From Aptenodytes patagonicus (taxonomy: Eukaryota; Chordata; Aves; Sphenisciformes; Spheniscidae), in assembly GCF_965638725.1 (NCBI RefSeq), contig NC_134958.1, forward strand, positions 14,015,464 through 14,079,463: 64,000 nucleotides of DNA. Reading direction: 5' to 3'. This document shows positions 32,531 through 46,424 of the stretch, one piece after another. The notes under the pieces are model-generated. The model was not told the DNA's origin and made no database searches. It saw only the letters and a program-made list of their open reading frames with translations. Every line of letters begins with the position of its first letter. Within the stretch, counting starts at the first letter, position 1. Position numbers and translations under genes: made by a program.

Positions 32531-35500
32531 GCAGTAATAGTAAGTAGCTGCAGTTTTTCCCTCAACGAGGGTCTCCGTCTGGATCATCAATATGTCAATG
32601 AAAAACTGTTCCTAGAGGGAAGTGTGATCAGCATGAGGAAGTTGTATGGCCTTGAACTGGAAACAGAACTGGAAAAGATGCTGAGGCTGTTCAAAAGCCT
32701 CTGGTGGATATAAGCCACCTAATTTTTTCATGGTGGTTTGGCTGTATCCTTGTAGTCACAATACCTGTGAGATCAAATAGCACTGCTTCTCTGATATTTA
32801 TCCCTTAGGTATGTAGAGGGAGGAATTTTATCCCTTTTCAGCCTTCATTTTTGTGAAGCGTCTATATACTTGATGAGATCTGATACAAAGATAGTCTTAG
32901 CTGTTCTTCTCTGGACTTGTTCTTTGCTAACAAGAATAATTAGATTTTTACTAACTTTTCTGATCTATTTCATCCTGGGTGTCGCTTAAAATGCGAGGGA
33001 TCCAGGTTTCATTGCTGAATCTTGAACCTCAGAGACAACATAAAGAAGTATATCAGATGGTACTTTGAAGAGTGAGTCAACAGGCCAAGTGGCTGAACAT
33101 CCATCCTTCCTATCCGCACAATCCCAGAGTGCTGCAATGGGTGAGGAGCAAACTGCCAATACTGGACCCAGCAAAACCTTACAATGATTTTCAGACTGAA
33201 AAAAATGCTGGAGGGGACAGAAAAGATCTGGGGAGAAAAAGAGAGGAAGGATTTCTTGTTATTAATCACTATCTGTATTGAGTGCAGTACTCCTATTCTA
33301 GGCCTTGGAAAATGACATGTTATTTTCTTTTCTTTTAAATATGACAAAAGCAAAACCTAGGACTAAGTGGTGGATATTAAATATTGAATATACCAAAAGG
33401 ATTTGTCATCTGCTAAGCATAAAAAGACTTCACTTCAAAAAGAAACAGGGTCGCTAGGCCCTATATGTTTGTTTTTCTTCATACAGATCATGTATTCCCA
33501 TTTCTGTTTAAGCTAAATTTACGTTTGGGTAAATGGAAGTGCTTTTCCTTTACAGAAATGGTATTACAAAAATAGTAAGTAATTTAATCAAATGAGCTTC
33601 ACAGAATATTCACAGTTCACCCTCTTGTGTGCTAGAGTTCAGCGTTGTACAAACAGGATGAGAAATTCTTTGCTTACCTAGCAGCAAATTGGCTGCTTAG
33701 TCAGATATGCAAAACACCCTGTTGAGCGTACAATGGTGAAATAAAGTTTTGATAATTTTGCTTTCTTCTATAGTGTCATTTGTTGTGGGGTCAGACTTTT
33801 CAGATAATAGCTGTACAAAGTGCCTCAGCATTCTGTGTGTCTTCTGAATGAAGCTGAAAGCACGGATCTTTATGCTGGAATGTGTGCTTGGAGATGAGCT
33901 AGGGAAATATTCAGAGGCTCTGAACATTATTACTGCTTATGCGCTGCGTTACTCTTTTTGAAAATTCCCAGAGCTTGCGATATGTCGTGTATATTTAAAA
34001 GCCCCATGAGGGGAGGAATAAAATACATTCTTCTTCTTTCCTCCATGCTTCATGAATAGCTTCTTTCTTGAAAATACAAAATGATATAACCTTGTTTATT
34101 CTTTTACATCTACTTCTACTGTTTTTACAGTAATCTTAAAAATGTACTCTTTCTGTCATTGTTCTTTAAATATTTTCTTCCTATCTCAGCCTCATGAGTG
34201 GAAAGCCATAGGAAATGAATGTTTGTGGTTTATTAACGTTTAAGTTCTGGTAGTTGAAAGTTCCACAAATCACTGCAGTATGGGCAAAACAAGTAGAGTT
34301 GCATTTTCAAATCTTGTTTCTGTATGTGGAAATTCTGTGCCCACCCTCTTTGTTTTTTCCTGAGGCAGTTCCACAGGTCAGTCAGGCATTCGAAACTTGA
34401 ATTAATTTGTGTGAAAACAGATGCAAAAAAAAATTCAATTGGCAGTTACGGGGTATCTTACTACAGGCATCAGAAAACACAGGAATGCCAGCTAGCATGA
34501 ATGAGAGTGTGTGCTTATAAAGAAGGGTGGGTGTTCATCTGAGGACATAGGTGGACTTACAGGATCAGATTCTGAAAATACAGAAGGGCTGAAGGAGCAT
34601 GTGCAGGTATGTAGAGCTGCATGCCAAATGTATCTGCTCGGCTGCAATGACCATCCATGCAAATTGAGCTTTTGTGGATGCAGATGAGCTATACTTGTTT
34701 TACTGGGCATGTATCTAATTCACACACAAGTTCATGACAAGTGATTATACAAATGAGAAGTCAAATGACTCGAGTGTTTTGTATTAATTAGTACATTTGT
34801 GAACTTTTAACACACACTGATATACACGGTCGTATGTATTTGAAGATACATCTCTGCATACGGGTTACTAAAGGTAAGTTCTAGTACCGGGAAAAGTATT
34901 AGTACAAGGACAGTACAATGATACAAACAAGTCACCTTTGGATTTTTATTCCGTGAGGTAAAATGGAGAGATTCTGATGTATTATTTACTAGCTAGGGGT
35001 GAGTACTAAATGTGGCTTTTTGTTCCTCTAAAACGAAGGTAGTGGCTCACCAACTTCCGGTTTTCACAGACACCAGCAAAATATCTTCCCCTTGATTTAA
35101 TCTTCAGCTCGTTCCAGCTTTCCACCTTCCTTCTGTAAATACTTGCAATATGTCTTTACTCAGCATCTCTGAAGGCAAGGGGAGCACAGGTGGAGCTTAA
35201 AGCTAGGGGTAGGAAATGAATTTAAGCAAAGGGAGATACTACTTGAATATCTTTTCTTTTTCTGCAAAGGGCTTCTATCACAAATTCACTATATAATCGT
35301 AGAGCAATGTGGTACTCCCCAGAAATATCTAAACTCCACCCAAAAAAAGTCCACAATAAAGGAGGGACCTATAGAGAGCATGTTTTGCCCTTTATTTTTT
35401 TTAAAGGGGTATCCTTTAGATTTCTGCCAAAAGGTCCTATTACTGAATCCTGTACATTAAGCTCATTAAGTGTTTTAATTAAAAAGTGTAGGCACTCCCC

Positions 35501-38500
35501 TTAAGTCTTGATTAGATGTGTATTGTTCCCTCTGTTGAGAACCATCTCCTTCGCCCAGTTCTGGCCACCTCTTCTCTAATCCTGTTTTGACAGAATTCTC
35601 CTGCAGCTGACTTGAGGCCTGACTGTGGGTGGGAACCCACAGATTTACAGCACAGTTGATCACATATACAGAAAGCCATTGTTTTTAATTGACAGTTAAC
35701 GTGTTGATATTGGGGAAGAAATGCTCTTGAGATCCTTAGTGTTGCTGTCCTCTTATCTCCTTGGCAATCCCTCTGTTTAGGCAAGTCAGATCCTCAATGT
35801 TTTATTGAGGTTTTGATACAGGCAAGTCTACCTCACCGCAGTGATTAAGTGGATCTGTCCTGCCCTTTTATAATTTCACAGTTTCTTTGACGATTCTTTG
35901 ATCACCTCCAGTCTCAGATCTCTGCAAGATGCCATCGTTTTCCAGGGTGTGCCTCCTCTTGACAAATCAGTTCCCTGTGAGTTGTAGTTGAGTGGGGTAA
36001 TCCTAAAGTCAAACAGTCCCTGTTGCTAGCCTATACCAGTACCTTTTAGGGATTTCCATCCTACATGGAGAGTAGAAGACAACAGGATGAGGAAAAGCCC
36101 AGGTTTGCGTTTTCACAGGTACCATCGTTTCAGCAGGAGACCAGTAACTGTTTGAGGATTTCCAGATCATTTACAGAGGAGGACTGGAATGAGCTGTGTC
36201 GAGAGAAAGTGGAGCAGAAGGAGCAGGGTCCGTATCCTTGGTATCGCCATGACCAAAACTGGACCATGTCATCTTCAGATGCAGTAGGCTCATGAGCAAG
36301 TGAAGGTCAGTGAGCACAGTAATGTATCAAGGAGTCTTTGGAATCAGGCTTTGAATTAACCAGGCCATCCCATTCAGAACGTCAAACAATAATCAAAAGA
36401 TGACTACTGATTAGGCAGACCAAGTAAAACAACCTGAACGTAACTGCAGTTGTGCAGACCTGTGGAATCACGCTGCTTAGAAGGTGCTGCAAGTGGGCTT
36501 CAGCCATACCGTTGCCCTTCTCCTTGCCTGCTCTCCCCAAGATAGAGTTCGCAAGAACCAAACCTTGAGATAAGGAAAATGTGCTGCTGTTGCGAGGTTA
36601 ACACCGGGAAGGTGTTCAAATGAGGGAGGCGGATCCCACTAGCTGCTGGTTATTGAGGTCCAATAGTCTTTTTATTTCATAACTGAAATTGTAGGGAATA
36701 TCCTGTAATAGCGAGTAGCAGAGTAGAAGCCAATTACTTATCTGGTGAAGCTGATAGAAAGGACTGGTTTTTGGGTTGACCTACCACTAGCTTGCATTAT
36801 GAAGCTTTTTTTGATGTGACAATTATACCTGCTTCTTATTTGTTCATTAATAGCAGTGAATACATTTTAGCCTATTTTAGCCTTTCTTTCAAGGTAGAAG
36901 AATGAACTTTAAATATGTATCTAGACAACAGCCTGTCTTTCAAACAACAGCCATGAAGTGCCACAGTGTTTTTAACCTTCCCATTTATTCTTGCTTCAAG
37001 GTAAGTATATGTGACTTGGCTGTCAGTGTGGCCATAAACCATTGCCTAATATACATAGTCAGATATTCCAAAAACAACAACAAAATAGTCTTCTCTTTGT
37101 GTGGATGACTGTTACTGTCTGGTGAATGTCATCTGTGTTAAAGTGATTTTAACTTGTCGCCCAACAAAAAAATGTGTTATAGCAGCACTTTGTTAGCATT
37201 AACATTTTTCTGGCCATATCCACTGCAGTTTCCAGGGTCTTATCTTATGTTTCTGGCTCTGGAATTCTGCATCTCTGGATTTCTAGAAACAGAGTTTTTT
37301 AATCTTCCATGCATTTAGTAAACATATATTCCCAAAGCAGACTTTATTTTGTCTTTTGCATAGGGGCTATGTGCATAGAGCACAGCATACATTTTACTAG
37401 CTATACTTGATTTTAAGAAATGAAAGTAATTAATAAGGTAAAATCCTTAGTGTACACAAGTTTGGACCAGGAGGGATTCATATGCTATGAAATTTGCATA
37501 AAAGAAAGGCATTTCTGGCTGTCTTAAATTTAACATTATTTTATGTAAGTATGTTACTAAGGCTTTTGTATTGAAATGTCTTCTTACCAGTGCTCCGTGA
37601 TTTGCAGGGGTGTTGTTCCTCAGCAGAAATAACTGGCTTGGCTATTTTGTAATGTTATTGTTAGAAAATCCAAAAGTAATATTATTTAGAATCGCCTTCT
37701 ACAAAGTTTACTATTCCACTGATACTAATCTTAGGCAGATACTAGATGCAAAAGATTTGAGAATGACAGGAGTGACTAGCCATAGCACTCAAATAGGAGC
37801 AAAAAGAAGGAACAGAGTGATTGAGCAATCTATGTGGAACATTAAGATTTCTCCAGATGTGACTTTGCACCCTCATGTCCCCAAAAGGAGTTACCAGTAT
37901 AGATCAGATATATGTAATACCTAAGGAAGCATTAATCAGCTCCTAGACTCCTCAGCAGGCTGTGAAACACTCTCGGGAACAGTCTGCCAAAGAATGCCGA
38001 TGATCAAGTGATTCTTAACTTGCATTTCATTGGGGAAATGTGTTGTCAGTCAATATCTTGCCAAGCAAGTTTAATGGGGTGGAGATTCTGGGAAAACTGG
38101 TGGGACTGGAAGTAGTACTCTTCTAATATTAAAATTGAGTTAGGCTTCTGAATAAAAAGTGATTATTTGCCTAATTTCCCTTCAGATGTTCTAATATACA
38201 CATGGGTCCAAAGCTAATTCTCTGACTATTTAATAGCTTTTAGCTGGTTAAGATGCAGACCTTAGAACTGGGGGGGTTGGGGAACGACGACAACTCATGG
38301 CTGGGAAATTGGGTAAGAAGAAAAATTTTGAAATTTTTTTGGTCCTTCTAAAATCTTTTTCTTCATGGTTTCTGTTATTTCCAGTTCTCTCATTCCTTTG
38401 TGATCTATTATTTCTATGGGTGTTTCTCAAAAAGCTGCTGTTCCTGCTTGTAGAATATAGCAGAATGGGGACAAGTGGTTTGTAATGTCATTTTTTAAAA

Positions 38501-40096
38501 AAATATTTTCCATGATGCCTAAAAAACAGGATGGAAAAGAAATCCTCTTTATCTTTTCAGAAATATGGCTTAGACTTTTTTTTTTCTGTTGGGAGACTCT
38601 GGATAACCCAGAGATGGGGGACTGTCAGCTTTGGAGACCCTGGCTTGAAAAGGCAAGGATTTGAAGTCTCAGCCAACATTACTTCTCCCCAGGTATTTGA
38701 GTTAATGAACATAAATAGAAACCAGATAATTTCCAGCCACCTGTAGTAAAGCAATTTCCTTTGCAGAGCAAATTTTGCTACCATCTCTCTCAGATTCTGA
38801 CTACGCATACCCCACGGGAGAGAAAACCTCAGCATCCAATGTAAGATCTCAGCAGGCAGGAAATTTTTTTTTTCCCCCTTTTAAACAAAATATAACTAGT
38901 TACACTTCACCTTTTGTTTCTAGGGTATGTAAAGAGAATTCACAACCTGGAAAAAAACCAAAGCTTTTAATCTTTCCCCCAAATGAATCAATTTGGAATA
39001 TTTTCTTTGAGCAGACTGACCTTCCCTTTAGCTGTGCATGCCTGTTCTATAGGCTGTTTGTGCTGTCCAAAGACTTCCAGGTGTTTAAGATCCTCATTCC
39101 TGAAGGTACTACGCATAAAAAAACTCTAGGAGTTCCTAGAGTGCATCCACATTTGAAACCCATCTCAGGGTCTTGGTATTTGCGTTCAGCATTTTGCATT
39201 TCTGCCACTGTTGAGAGAGCAGAGTGCCTGTAGTGTATAGTTACATTATGATTAAGCTATTTTAAGTAATGGTATAGCCAAACAGCCTGGTGACATTTTG
39301 AAACAGGTAGTCATTGTTCTGGTAAGCCACCTCATGGTTCACTGTGGTGGAGGTGGGCCACGTGTCCGGCAATTACTGTGTTGGGTGTCGTACAAGTTCT
39401 ATCAGGGGTAATTGAAATTTGGGACTTAATGTCAAACTGAGCAATCCCTGTGATGCTTCTTGTTTTATACCATAAGTTTCCTTGATACTACCCCCCCACA
39501 CCCCTAAGTAGAGAGGCCCTAGTAAAGAGGAAGAGAGATGTGCATCTGCACTGTATCCCTCACACTGGTGAGTTCAAGCCAGCTGCTGCAGGCTTGTGTG
39601 AAGATAGGTAATAGATCTAGACCCAGTGACGCTGAGAAAGGGACTGATGTAGAAGAACATGCTTCTTTCTGATTATTTTTTTTTTTTTTTAATTGAAAAA
39701 GTTCATGCGACAAATGCCTGTTTGGGGATTAGCCAGCTGACCCTGACTGGGAAGTGCTGTAGGTCTGCAATAAGAGAAGTTGAGGATGCCTAGAATGACT
39801 TTTGTCTGTTGCAGGTCTTGCTTTGTGGCTCCACAACATTCATATGCATTCACTACTACCTCCTCTCCAGCTGCAAGTCCATAGCTAGCCAATTTGGTAT
39901 TGACAGATAAATCACCAGGGCTTCTCTAATGGAGCCAGCACTGCTGACCGGAAGGTGTTTGTCCCCCCTTGGGTTATTTTTGTCTGAGTAATGCACAGGA
40001 ACTTGACATAGTTTGAGATTTTTTCTTTTTTTTTTTTTTCTTTTTTTTCTCAGTGGAGTTTCTGAATTGCATGAAACTCACCAATGGGACTCATAT
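32530..40096. other. Intergenic stretch, no gene recognised
   Basis: AT-rich unique sequence. A full-consensus donor (CAAG then GTAAGTAT) lies at about 36,999-37,008 on the plus strand with no exon I can identify before it. No repeat copy with a clear family assignment was seen. Confidence 0.5.
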
Positions 40097-40265
40097 CACA
40101 GAATCATTTAAGTTGGAAGGGACCTCTTGAGATCAACTAGTCCAAGCCCCCTGCTGAGGCGGGGTCAACTACAGCAGGTTGTCCAGGACCATGTCAAGTC
40201 AGGTTTGGAGACTATACCTCCTCTCTGAGCAACCTGCTCCAATGTCTGACCACCCTCACAGTAAA

Positions 40266-40296
<31 letters not shown>

Positions 40297-40620
40297 AAAA
40301 AGTGTTTTCTTGTGTTGAGATGACACTTCCTTTTTTTTTTTTTTTTTTTACATTTGTGCCCGTTGCCTCTTGTCACTGGGCACTAGTGAGAACAGTCTGG
40401 CTCCCTTGTCTTCATTCCTTCCCATCAGGTATTTATACACACTGGTAAGATCCCTGAGATTTCTCTTCTCCAGGCTTAAGAGTCCCAGCTCTCTCAGCCT
40501 CTCCTTGTATGAAAGATGCTCCAGTCCCTTAATCATCTTTGTGGCCCTGCACTTGACTTGCTCTAAGACAAGCCCATGTCTGTCTTGTACCAAGGAGCCC
40601 AGAATGGCACACACTGGTAA
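40097..40620 (-). mobile_element. CR1 LINE, 5'-truncated 3' fragment
   Basis: The plus strand starts CACAGAATCATTTAAGTTGG and AAGGGACCTCTTGAGATCAA, which is the reverse complement of an avian CR1 3' end. It continues through CAACCTGCTCCAATGTCTGA. The minus-strand frame over 40348-40680 still reads like the C-terminal part of CR1 ORF2 (KMIKGLEHLSYKERLRELGL). It is less diverged than the copy at 31,900. Two homopolymer expansions interrupt it: A-rich at 40262-40301 and T at 40331-40349. Confidence 0.9.
40262..40349. repeat. A-rich and T-run expansions inside the CR1 copy
   Basis: A run of about 40 bases, almost all A with single G interruptions, is followed about 29 bases later by T19. Normal CR1 copies carry only short A and T stretches at these two sites, so both have probably grown by slippage. 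The two could pair with each other. Confidence 0.85.
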
Positions 40621-43600
40621 CGAGCAGAGGACCTCACAGGCTTTTCGCTTTCCGCAGTTGATCTCAAAACCCACTTTCAAGAGAGAGTGTTTTGTCCAAT
40701 GTTTTTCCCAGCCTCTCTGACCACCACGAGGTGACTGAGGGGTTCCTAACTCCGGGAATGTATCAAGTCAGTTTTTTTTGAGAAGAAAAGGGCCATGAGA
40801 TACATGCAGGCTACAGCACACTTGCTGAGCTAACACGTTGCTAACCAACACGTTATTCAGGAAAACCTTGGCTTTGTCAGCCCTGCCAGGTAGTGGCCGT
40901 TTTTCTGTCCTCTCTCCTGTCACACTTTATGGAACCTTTACTGCATTCTTCCACTTTTTATCTCTGTTTTGGCCAAAGCAGGCTCTCCAAGAGTGTATTT
41001 TGTACCATTGTTCCTTTGGCGTAGATTGGCCAGGAATTCAGAGACATTAGCAGCTTTGTTAGTAGCAGTCACCAGCATAGTCAAGCAGCAGGGGGAGAAA
41101 AGAGAAAATTAATTCTAAGGGTTAGGTAGAACATACCAGTGGAGAGTCTGGCAGAGGCACAACAGCTGTTGGGGGTGACTGACTGCCTGTGAACTCCCTC
41201 TGTGTCCCAGTAAACCTATTTCCTAAGAGCTTCTAAATACCAGTTGTTTCCTAACAAATTCTTCTGTTTATCAACACAGAATACTTTGTAACACCAAAGA
41301 GCAAGCAGAGCTGCGAGAAATTTCAAGTATAGGCAAATTGTTAGGCTTGAGGCCTGAACGTATTTTCTGGAACTTAATGCCATCTCTGTGTTCCTGTTAT
41401 CTCAGATTCCTAATTTAGATTTGAGATCTCTAAGGGGTTCATTTGAACATACTCTTTACTAGCACTTTAAAAATGTCAGACATATGTTTGTCAAATTTAG
41501 AGCTGGTTTAAGCACAATTATGCATGCATTTAAGCATAGTAGTTAAGTGATTTCATGAACTATATCATTAAGTTTATACTAATATAATTATACTGATACT
41601 AGCAAGTTTTGTGAGTTAACTGTATTTGTTTCCAAACAAATGTAGTTAGTTGTATTGGTACAAAATCTGTGCATAGACAAACCCTTACTTTTGCTAATAA
41701 TACAGTATTACAAAGGTGGGATGTGTTTTGTAAGAGGCATCATCATATTCTTCCCCTTAAACAAGAGGAAACTGAGGAGTTGGAACAAGATGCTTTAGTA
41801 AAAAGTGGGTGTAGATTTTGTTTGGTTTTGGGGGGCTTTAGGGGTGGTGGTGGTGTTTGTTTGGTTTGGGTTTTTTGTTTGAGGGAATAGGGGCCTGTAG
41901 ATTTCAAGGACAAAGCATGCTTGGCAGCAATCCAGAGATTGTTTCAAGTGTTCCTTAGTCAAAAAAAAGTAAAAAGTCAGAATAACATGCAGAATCAGTA
42001 TTGTCGGGGCTGTCTTGACTGGTGATGACCAGGGAAGGGCATCTTTGGTGGGTGAGGGCAGGGGCTCTGAGCACAGCTGTTCCTAGGGGAGCTCCCTGCG
42101 GCCTGCACCATGCCAGCAGCAAAGGTGTGTGCTGAGCTGTCACACAGAAGAACCTGGCAACTCCTTTGTCTGGCTCATCACTTCTAGCAGCTGAGCATTC
42201 ACCGGGTAGAGGTCGAAAAGCCATGGAGAGAGACACATGGATTGTTCCTGGGAAGTCATTTCTGAATCAGATTCCACTCCTGCAAACCATGCAATACAAG
42301 AAACCTCCCCTTCTGGAGCTGGGGGATTTGATGGGTGCAGGGGAAACAGCTGCATGGTGTTAGGGGGTTCTCTGTATGCCTACGGGGAGGAACAAGAGGA
42401 TGGGAGTTCCACTGCAATAGTCCAGTCCCTCAGCTTACTTCTCTTTGCGTGCAGAAGTAATGGGACAACCTGCAGCCCCAGGTGTGGCGTTGCCAGCATT
42501 AAATATCAAAGTTAGCCCTTTCCTTCTGTTTTCCAATTCTATAAACCCTGCGTAAGTACTGCCATCCCTTGGGAGTACTGCTGTACTCCGTCTGCTGCTG
42601 CCACCTGGCAGCAGTGTCAAGCCTGATTCATCTCCTAGTGAGACTTGTTTTAAAGGGATGAGCCTACATTTCTAAATTAGCTGTATTTTAACTAACTGAA
42701 AGGTAGGCCAGAGGCTGAGCTGCCAGCTCTCTCAACAAAAAGAAATTTTATTTTGAGAGGAATGCAGTAAAAAGTCCGAAGTCTTTTGTCTGGAGTGGAT
42801 GTCATGTTCTCTCCAACTGCTTTGCTGGTAGAGGAACCTCTCAGGATCAAGTTCTCACTGATTTGGTTTAGGGACTAAACTGGAATGGGCAGAAATGTTT
42901 GGATAGAAGTTTCCTATCACAGCATCTGTTTTTTAAAATGAATGTGTTGATGTTTCAGTAACGTTTGGGGAAAAAAGTAAAATCTTCAAAAATTGAAATC
43001 ATGTTTTGGTTTGCCTTTCCCACCTCATTTTATATTTGATAGCGTAAAGGGTCTTGTTTGACTTTCAGGCTTCAGAAGTTATTATTTTCAATATTCTGAT
43101 GTGGTTCTTATTTCAGCAGTTCCAGCCAGGTGCCGCATTTGGAACAGCTCTGCTGGCCACAGGGAATTGCTGTTTGGTCACAGCTACTCTGAAGTGTTTC
43201 CTTCCCTGTGGGTGCGGCGCTGGCTTGCAGGAGTTACTGCCCCGGTGTTCGCAGGGGGTACGTGACGGCTGCCAGTGCCAGCCGTTTCCCCTGGTCCCAG
43301 CACAGGACCACCCTTGCAACAGTGGTGCCTCGGATGCTGCAGACTGGTAGCTGGGCCACTCTCTTTTCTCCTCTGTTTTGAAATGCAGACATCAAGGTGA
43401 AAGAAATGTTCTAGTAAACTTGTTCTGAAGCTCTAAAAGAAAACTTTCCTTTTCCCATGTGTTTTCCATTTTGTTAGTTTTGCAGTATCAACTTTTCATC
43501 CTGAGTCAAATTTTTTTTCCCCAAAACCAAAACAAAATCTAGCATTTTCCTGAAACAGAAATCCCATTTTCACACATGCATTTCCATTGATTTTTGTGGG

Positions 43601-46170
43601 ACTCCTCACATACATAAAGTTAAACAGCTACAGAGTGTTATTGAAATCGCGACCATAAATTTTGTAATAGGTTAAAAGTGTCCTGTCAAACTGTGGATAA
43701 TAATTTCTGGATATAATGAAACTGTTCATAACTTTTGGGGAAAAAAACGAGACTGCATTTCCCCCAGTGATTTACAATGGCTGTAATTTTTAAAGGGCCT
43801 AAAATAACTTTCCAATTTAAAATTATTTAAAATACTTCCCTGAACAAACAGTGATGCTATGTTGGCCATACTGCTATCTAATTAAATATTTACTAGACTT
43901 CTGTATCTGGTGGCTGAACCAGGAACTTGGAAGTGCTGATGCACACAGCTCTGAAACGGCATCTCTTCAGCTCTGCCGGCTGACAGCCCTGACCTTGGCG
44001 GGCTGACCCTCTGCCTCCCACACCCTCGCTTTGCTCTGGCTACTCTCACCCTGGCACTGTCACTGCAAGCCTTTCATCCCTAAAGCTCTTCTGGCTTGCA
44101 TGGATTTTATTTCCAAAACTCTCTTTGACAGGTGAAAATGTCTTTCTTTGAAGTTCCCTGGGGAGGCAGATTCCCCTTTGGTCTGCAGTTCGCTGCACCA
44201 GCGCCCGTGCCTCTCTGTGTGCGTTTCTGTTTGCTCTATGAGCCTTTCGCCTCTGCTGTGCTCTAAATATTCCTCATTTAATGAAGCGAAGTTCTTTAAT
44301 TACTATTTTTCTTTGTGGAATGGCTCATGGTCCCTTGGTCTTTTGATACTATCAGGCTGAAAGGGGAAAAAAATCCTTTAAACAATTTTCTGACTCCCTC
44401 TAGAGGATTTCTTTCCAAGCCCAGAAATAGCTCCACAGTGGGAGAAGCCGAGCATTCAGTCACTGCGCCTGCACAGCCAGGTTTCAGTGCAGATTACGTC
44501 TTTTCCAGTACCCACAGACTGCTTTTATCTGTCAGTTGCTGCTAATGTCTCCCAGATTTTATTCCTGCTGTTCTTTAAATACAAATGCTCGCAGTTCATT
44601 TTTCTGTAGGCAGCGCAAGCCTGGCTGAAGGACTCCGCTGCAGTTATTACTTCTCGAGGAACGGACATTCCTGTGATGCACTAACTCCTCTGGACCAAAC
44701 TTTCTGAGACTATCCAGTAGAAAGCTTACTTTTAACCCCTTTTGGATGCCTTCTCTCCCATTGCAATAGTGAAATTCTGATGTCTAATTTTCATGATGTC
44801 ATGGGTTTTTTCCCCTTCACATAATTTTCTTGTATTTCTGTCCTTTCCTATTGCTGTCCATTGTGTCACGCCACAGGTGATGAAAAATGCCATTAAAGTT
44901 GGACAGAGTGGTGTGGCTTCTTTACGAAGGTCACAGGAAGAGTGGAGACCTTTTTATTAAAGCGTACTAATGCAGTCTCTCTCTGAAAGGTGATAACTTG
45001 GTGTCGGTGGTCTGTAAAGAAAAATGCTCCAGGGCACTCTGTGTGAAGCTTGTTTCTCTGACACGTTTAAATGATAAGGAATTTATTCCTCCTATTTCAG
45101 ATGCATTATCTTACGTAACCATTCAGTACCATTATCTTATTTAACCGTTTCAGATGTGTTATTTTATTTAACCGGGGGAATATTGCTAGCAATAGTCGGA
45201 ACAAGCAATCCCAGACTCTTCTTACTGCCACTTGTTAGTTCAAAATTCTTTCAGGATCTTCCTTAGCAAGCAGCTGTGGATAAGGGCTAATAGCTGGATT
45301 ATTGCTGCACTAAATCATTCTCAATTTGATATAGGTTGCAGCCACCTCTAATTCACCCTTATTTCCTAAAGGAAATGTTAACCAGAACAATCACTTTAAA
45401 AGCAGTAGCTAATGATGGGCGATATAATTTGATTCTTTTAACATACTTGCAATCAAGAGAGAAGTAAATCATGGTGTGACCAACTAATGCTACCATCACT
45501 CCCTCGGACAGGGGGTCAGGCGTGGGTGCGTGCATGGACCTCTCTGCCTCTTCGCTTCCTCGTCGATCTTGTACTCCACAATTCAGCTGATTTCTTTGGA
45601 GAGCCGGGTCCTGGATGATTTCATCCATGGCAGAGGCTGCAGCACAAAGCTGGCGTCGGGTCCCCCTTCTCGCCCATCACACCCCTAGCACGTAGTGCTG
45701 GGACGTGGCTCCCCCTGCACGCCCTAAATGCAGCACCTCTGTGCTGTCAGGCGCTGGGACTGCTGGAAAGACTGTTCTGATGTAAAGCTTTAAAGCAGCC
45801 AACTGTTTTATTAAAATGCACTGCTTGCCTACAGCTAGCAGGGTTATTTTGACCCCTTGACCAAAGTCCCTGCCAAAGCACAATAAAAAGTACCCCGGGG
45901 TCAGGAAGGCCCGCAGGTGGTTGGCCTGGGGTGTTTCTGAAGGGCACGGCGGCGGTAGGCACCGCAGGTAGGGTGGCAGCAGTCATTTATTGCTGGTCAT
46001 GCATCCTGCCTACAGCTGCCTGTTTCTCCACCCTAACAGCGGCGAGTTGTGATTGCAGTAATTTCGTATTTGGCTCCTAAAACTGGTTCGGTTTTACGGT
46101 GTTTCACATGTGAAAGTAGAGAGCCCCCAGAGCACCACCATTCACACGGACTTCATTCCTTTTTTCAGCA
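40620..46170. other. Intergenic stretch, no gene recognised
   Basis: Mostly AT-rich sequence with a few short GC-richer patches (around 43,120-43,350 and 45,500-45,760). A weak MIR-like core (AAGAGGAAACTGAGGAG) lies near 41,763-41,779. No supported exon. Confidence 0.5.
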
Positions 46171-46382
46171 TACGGCTCAGGCATGCCCGCGTCCTCCGGC
46201 CCGAGGGGCGAGGCTGGCCGTGCCCGCCGTGCCCGCCGTGCCCTGCGCGGGTCCGGCGGCCGGTAGAGGCGGTTCGTTCCCCAGCTCCCTGCCTGGGAAG
46301 GGGAGGCCCGGCGGGACCGGCGGCGGGGCCGCTGGGCGGGGGCGGGGGGCCGGCGGGCGGCGCTGGCGCTGCCGGCGGCCGC

Positions 46383-46406
46383 GGGGCCGGGGCCGGGGCC
46401 GGGGCC
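46383..46406. repeat. (GGGGCC)4 hexanucleotide repeat
   Basis: Four perfect GGGGCC units just upstream of the donor at 46415, inside the CpG island. This sequence can form a G-quadruplex. The same unit is the repeat that expands in human C9orf72, but no relation to that gene is implied. Confidence 0.95.
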
Positions 46407-46415
46407 GCCCGGCGG

Positions 46416-46424
46416 TGAGTCAGC
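46416..46424. promoter_or_regulatory. AP-1 / MAF-type site (TGAGTCAGC)
   Basis: TGAGTCAGC contains a perfect AP-1 site (TGAGTCA) and also matches a MARE / NF-E2 half site (reverse complement GCTGACTCA). It overlaps the candidate donor in the CpG island. Confidence 0.45.

Noticed and set aside
32860-33000. Further CR1 segment
   Set aside because: Only one short block (GTTCTTCTCTGGACTTG) matches; not enough to call.
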